NCBI GenBank assembly: GCA_012799535.1
Contig: JAAZLB010000071.1
Span: 1-7,941, forward strand
Source: Bacillota bacterium
GTDB lineage: Bacteria; Bacillota; Limnochordia; Darwinibacteriales; Darwinibacteriaceae
Reading direction: 5' to 3'
Length of the DNA stretch: 7,941 nt
Positions 6,430 through 7,941 of the stretch are shown here, piece after piece. The position numbers were made by a program, and so were the translations under genes. The notes under the pieces were generated by a model that saw only the letters and a list, made by a program, of their open reading frames with translations, searched no databases and was not told the DNA's origin. The stretch's first letter is position 1. Every line of letters starts with the position of its first letter.

Positions 6430-6460
6430 AGATTGGAGGCATAATAAGGGAGGGGGAAAG

Positions 6461-7941
6461 GTGGAAATTGTATTGGCAGATGCCGCGGGCTTCTGTTTTG
6501 GCGTCAAACGGGCTTTAGATCTCACCGCAAAGATTGCCAGCGAAGTAGCCGAGGGCACTCCGATACACACTCTAGGTCCACTTATCCATAACCCGCAGGT
6601 TGTAGCCAAACTAGAAGCCGAAGGTATTGGCGTAATGGAACAACCTGGGGATGTAGGTTCAGGAGTAGTCATTGTTCGTTCACATGGTGTTGCACCAAAG
6701 GTCATGGGGGAGTTACAAGAGCTTGAGTACAATGTTGTTGATGCCACCTGTCCTTTTGTGCAAAGGGCTATGCGTTGGGCAAAACAGTTAAAAGAAGAAG
6801 GGTATCAAGTCATTATTGTTGGGGATCAGTTTCATCCAGAAGTACAGGCCATTTTAGGTTATACGGATGAAACGGCACATGTTGTGAGTACGCCTCAAGA
6901 GATCCAGAAGCTGCCGATTGCAAGACGCGTCGGGATAATAGCACAAACCACCCAATCAATCTCTAATTTTAGAGCATGTATTAGTGAGTTGATTGGCAAG
7001 GTTGAGGAATTGAAAGTTTTTGATACCATCTGTACTGCTACCGAACAGCGGCAAACTTCGGCATGGGAATTGGCCGCCCAAGTGGATGTTATGGTTGTTA
7101 TTGGAGGCCGAAACAGCGCCAACACCAAACGGTTGGCGGAATTATGTGAGGAGCAGGGAACGGCAACATATCATATTGAAACACCGGAAGAATTGCAAGC
7201 CCAGTGGTTTTCTGGGGTGCAAAAAGCTGGAGTTACTGCCGGAGCCTCTACTCCAGATTGGTTAATTGAGGGGGTACTTACAAGAATGAGCGAATTTACC
7301 GAAGAAAAGGTGCTAGAAGCCACCGAGGAGCAAGAAGTGCAAGTAGAAGAAGTAGAAAAAGTAGAAGAAGTTACAGAAGTGGAACAGGATGAAGCTACTG
7401 AAACCACGCTTATTGAAGAACAGATGAGCGAATACGACCTTAAAATGCCCACAGTTGGTGCAATTATTCAAGGCAAAGTAGTACAAATCTCTAACGACGA
7501 GGTATTAGTGGACATCGATTACAAGTCGGAGGGACGCATTCCCTTAAATGAACTTAGTTTCATTGCTAATGCCGATCCCCACGAACTTGTAAGCGAAGGC
7601 GAAGAAATCTTTGTTAAAGTCTTAAAGGTGGATGACGCCGAAGGTAACGTACTGTTATCTAAGAAGAGGGCAGATGCAGACCAGTCTTGGGAAAAACTAG
7701 AAGAACTCTTTGAAACTGGTGGCACTATGGAAGCCAAAGTGATGCAGGTCGTCAAAGGTGGCCTTTTGGTGAATGTAGGCGTCCGTGGTTTTATTCCCGC
7801 TAGCCATGTTTCTAGGGGCTTTGAAGATAATCTAGAAAAGTATATTGGTCAAACCTTAGAATTGAAGATTATCGAACTAGATCGTTCCAAGAATAATGTG
7901 GTCTTCTCCCATAAAGAAGTACTTGAAGAGCAATACCAAAA
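6461..7941 (+). CDS. ispH-rpsA: Fused IspH (HMBPP reductase) and ribosomal protein S1, right end cut off
   Basis: One reading frame runs from GTG 6461 to the window edge without a stop (493 codons plus two bases). Residues 1-275 are a complete IspH, the iron-sulfur enzyme that reduces HMBPP to IPP and DMAPP in the last step of the MEP pathway. The three cluster cysteines are C12, C97 and C191. Substrate-site residues are His43, His75, His125, Glu127, the SxN motif Ser219-Ala-Asn221 and Ser263 in GASTPDWL. An acidic Val/Glu-rich linker follows (about 277-329), then S1 RNA-binding domains: one complete at about 330-405 and a second from about 421, probably more beyond the edge. This fusion is known in a number of Clostridia, where the S1 part acts in translation. 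Start supported by GGGAGG at 6448-6453 (7-base spacer) and the family start MEIVLAD. All active-site residues are intact, so neither half looks degenerate. Confidence 0.93.
   Translation, partial: MEIVLADAAGFCFGVKRALDLTAKIASEVAEGTPIHTLGPLIHNPQVVAKLEAEGIGVMEQPGDVGSGVVIVRSHGVAPKVMGELQELEYNVVDATCPFVQRAMRWAKQLKEEGYQVIIVGDQFHPEVQAILGYTDETAHVVSTPQEIQKLPIARRVGIIAQTTQSISNFRACISELIGKVEELKVFDTICTATEQRQTSAWELAAQVDVMVVIGGRNSANTKRLAELCEEQGTATYHIETPEELQAQWFSGVQKAGVTAGASTPDWLIEGVLTRMSEFTEEKVLEATEEQEVQVEEVEKVEEVTEVEQDEATETTLIEEQMSEYDLKMPTVGAIIQGKVVQISNDEVLVDIDYKSEGRIPLNELSFIANADPHELVSEGEEIFVKVLKVDDAEGNVLLSKKRADADQSWEKLEELFETGGTMEAKVMQVVKGGLLVNVGVRGFIPASHVSRGFEDNLEKYIGQTLELKIIELDRSKNNVVFSHKEVLEEQYQ
7268..7288 (+). 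promoter_or_regulatory. Possible internal translation start for a separate S1 protein
   Basis: An in-frame ATG at 7286 (residue 276 of the fusion) lies exactly at the end of the IspH domain and begins MSEFTEEK, like a stand-alone S1. GAGGGGG at 7268-7274 precedes it by 11 bases, which is somewhat long. A second in-frame ATG at 7424 (MSEYDL) has no comparable purine run. This would allow S1 to be made in excess over IspH; it is an inference only. Confidence 0.3.
7343..7387 (+). repeat. Five-copy 9-base tandem repeat in the IspH-S1 linker
   Basis: Units GTAGAAGAA, GTAGAAAAA, GTAGAAGAA, GTTACAGAA and GTGGAACAG follow one another in frame, encoding Val every third residue (295 to 307) among mostly Glu. 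The repeat forms the core of a flexible acidic linker and could vary in copy number without breaking the frame. Confidence 0.7.

Noticed and set aside
6440..6445. CATAAT as a -10 for a separate ispH-rpsA promoter.
   Set aside because: No -35 at a proper distance, and the transcript would start inside the ispH ribosome binding site.
7020..7265. A + strand 81-codon frame inside ispH.
   Set aside because: It is a frame shadow of the conserved IspH C-terminal domain, with no start signal.
7171..7452. Minus-strand open frame rich in Ser and Val opposite the IspH-S1 linker.
   Set aside because: Its composition is just the complement of the GAA/GTA repeats in the linker.

Overview
The window is an ordinary core-genome stretch of a spore-forming member of the Firmicutes, most likely class Clostridia and of the Peptococcaceae type. 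This rests on three observations: gerW/ytfJ and ytfI are present; the order is site-2 protease, scpA, scpB, ytfI, ytfJ, rluB, HI0933 flavoprotein, cmk, plsC, ispH-rpsA; and ispH is fused to a ribosomal S1 protein. Strong GGAGG-type ribosome binding sites, frequent GTG/TTG starts and moderate base composition agree. Genus and species cannot be told from the sequence.

Layout, all on the + strand. (1) 1-117 is the 3' end of a cysteine-rich protein, perhaps an acyl-CoA dehydratase activase-related protein. (2) 118-182 is a short leader with a probable promoter. (3) 183-3047 is a tightly packed unit: M50 site-2 protease, scpA, scpB, ytfI (DUF2953) and ytfJ/gerW. A good match to a forespore sigma-F promoter lies inside the end of ytfI, just ahead of ytfJ. 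(4) 3063-3090 is an intrinsic terminator, followed at once by a sigma-A-like promoter. (5) 3140-7941 is a second unit: rluB, a HI0933-family flavoprotein, cmk, plsC and an ispH-rpsA fusion that runs off the right edge.

Functionally, the first unit joins chromosome condensation (ScpA/ScpB with SMC) to membrane proteolysis and spore germination. The second joins rRNA modification, CMP phosphorylation, phosphatidic acid synthesis, isoprenoid precursor synthesis and the translation protein S1. This is growth-linked housekeeping rather than a dedicated pathway.

I found no mobile element, CRISPR array, tRNA, rRNA, riboswitch or defence system, and no gene-free stretch over 300 bases. I see no strong candidate for a previously undescribed system. 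The points most worth checking are the ispH-rpsA fusion with a possible internal start for S1, and the sigma-F promoter in front of ytfJ.
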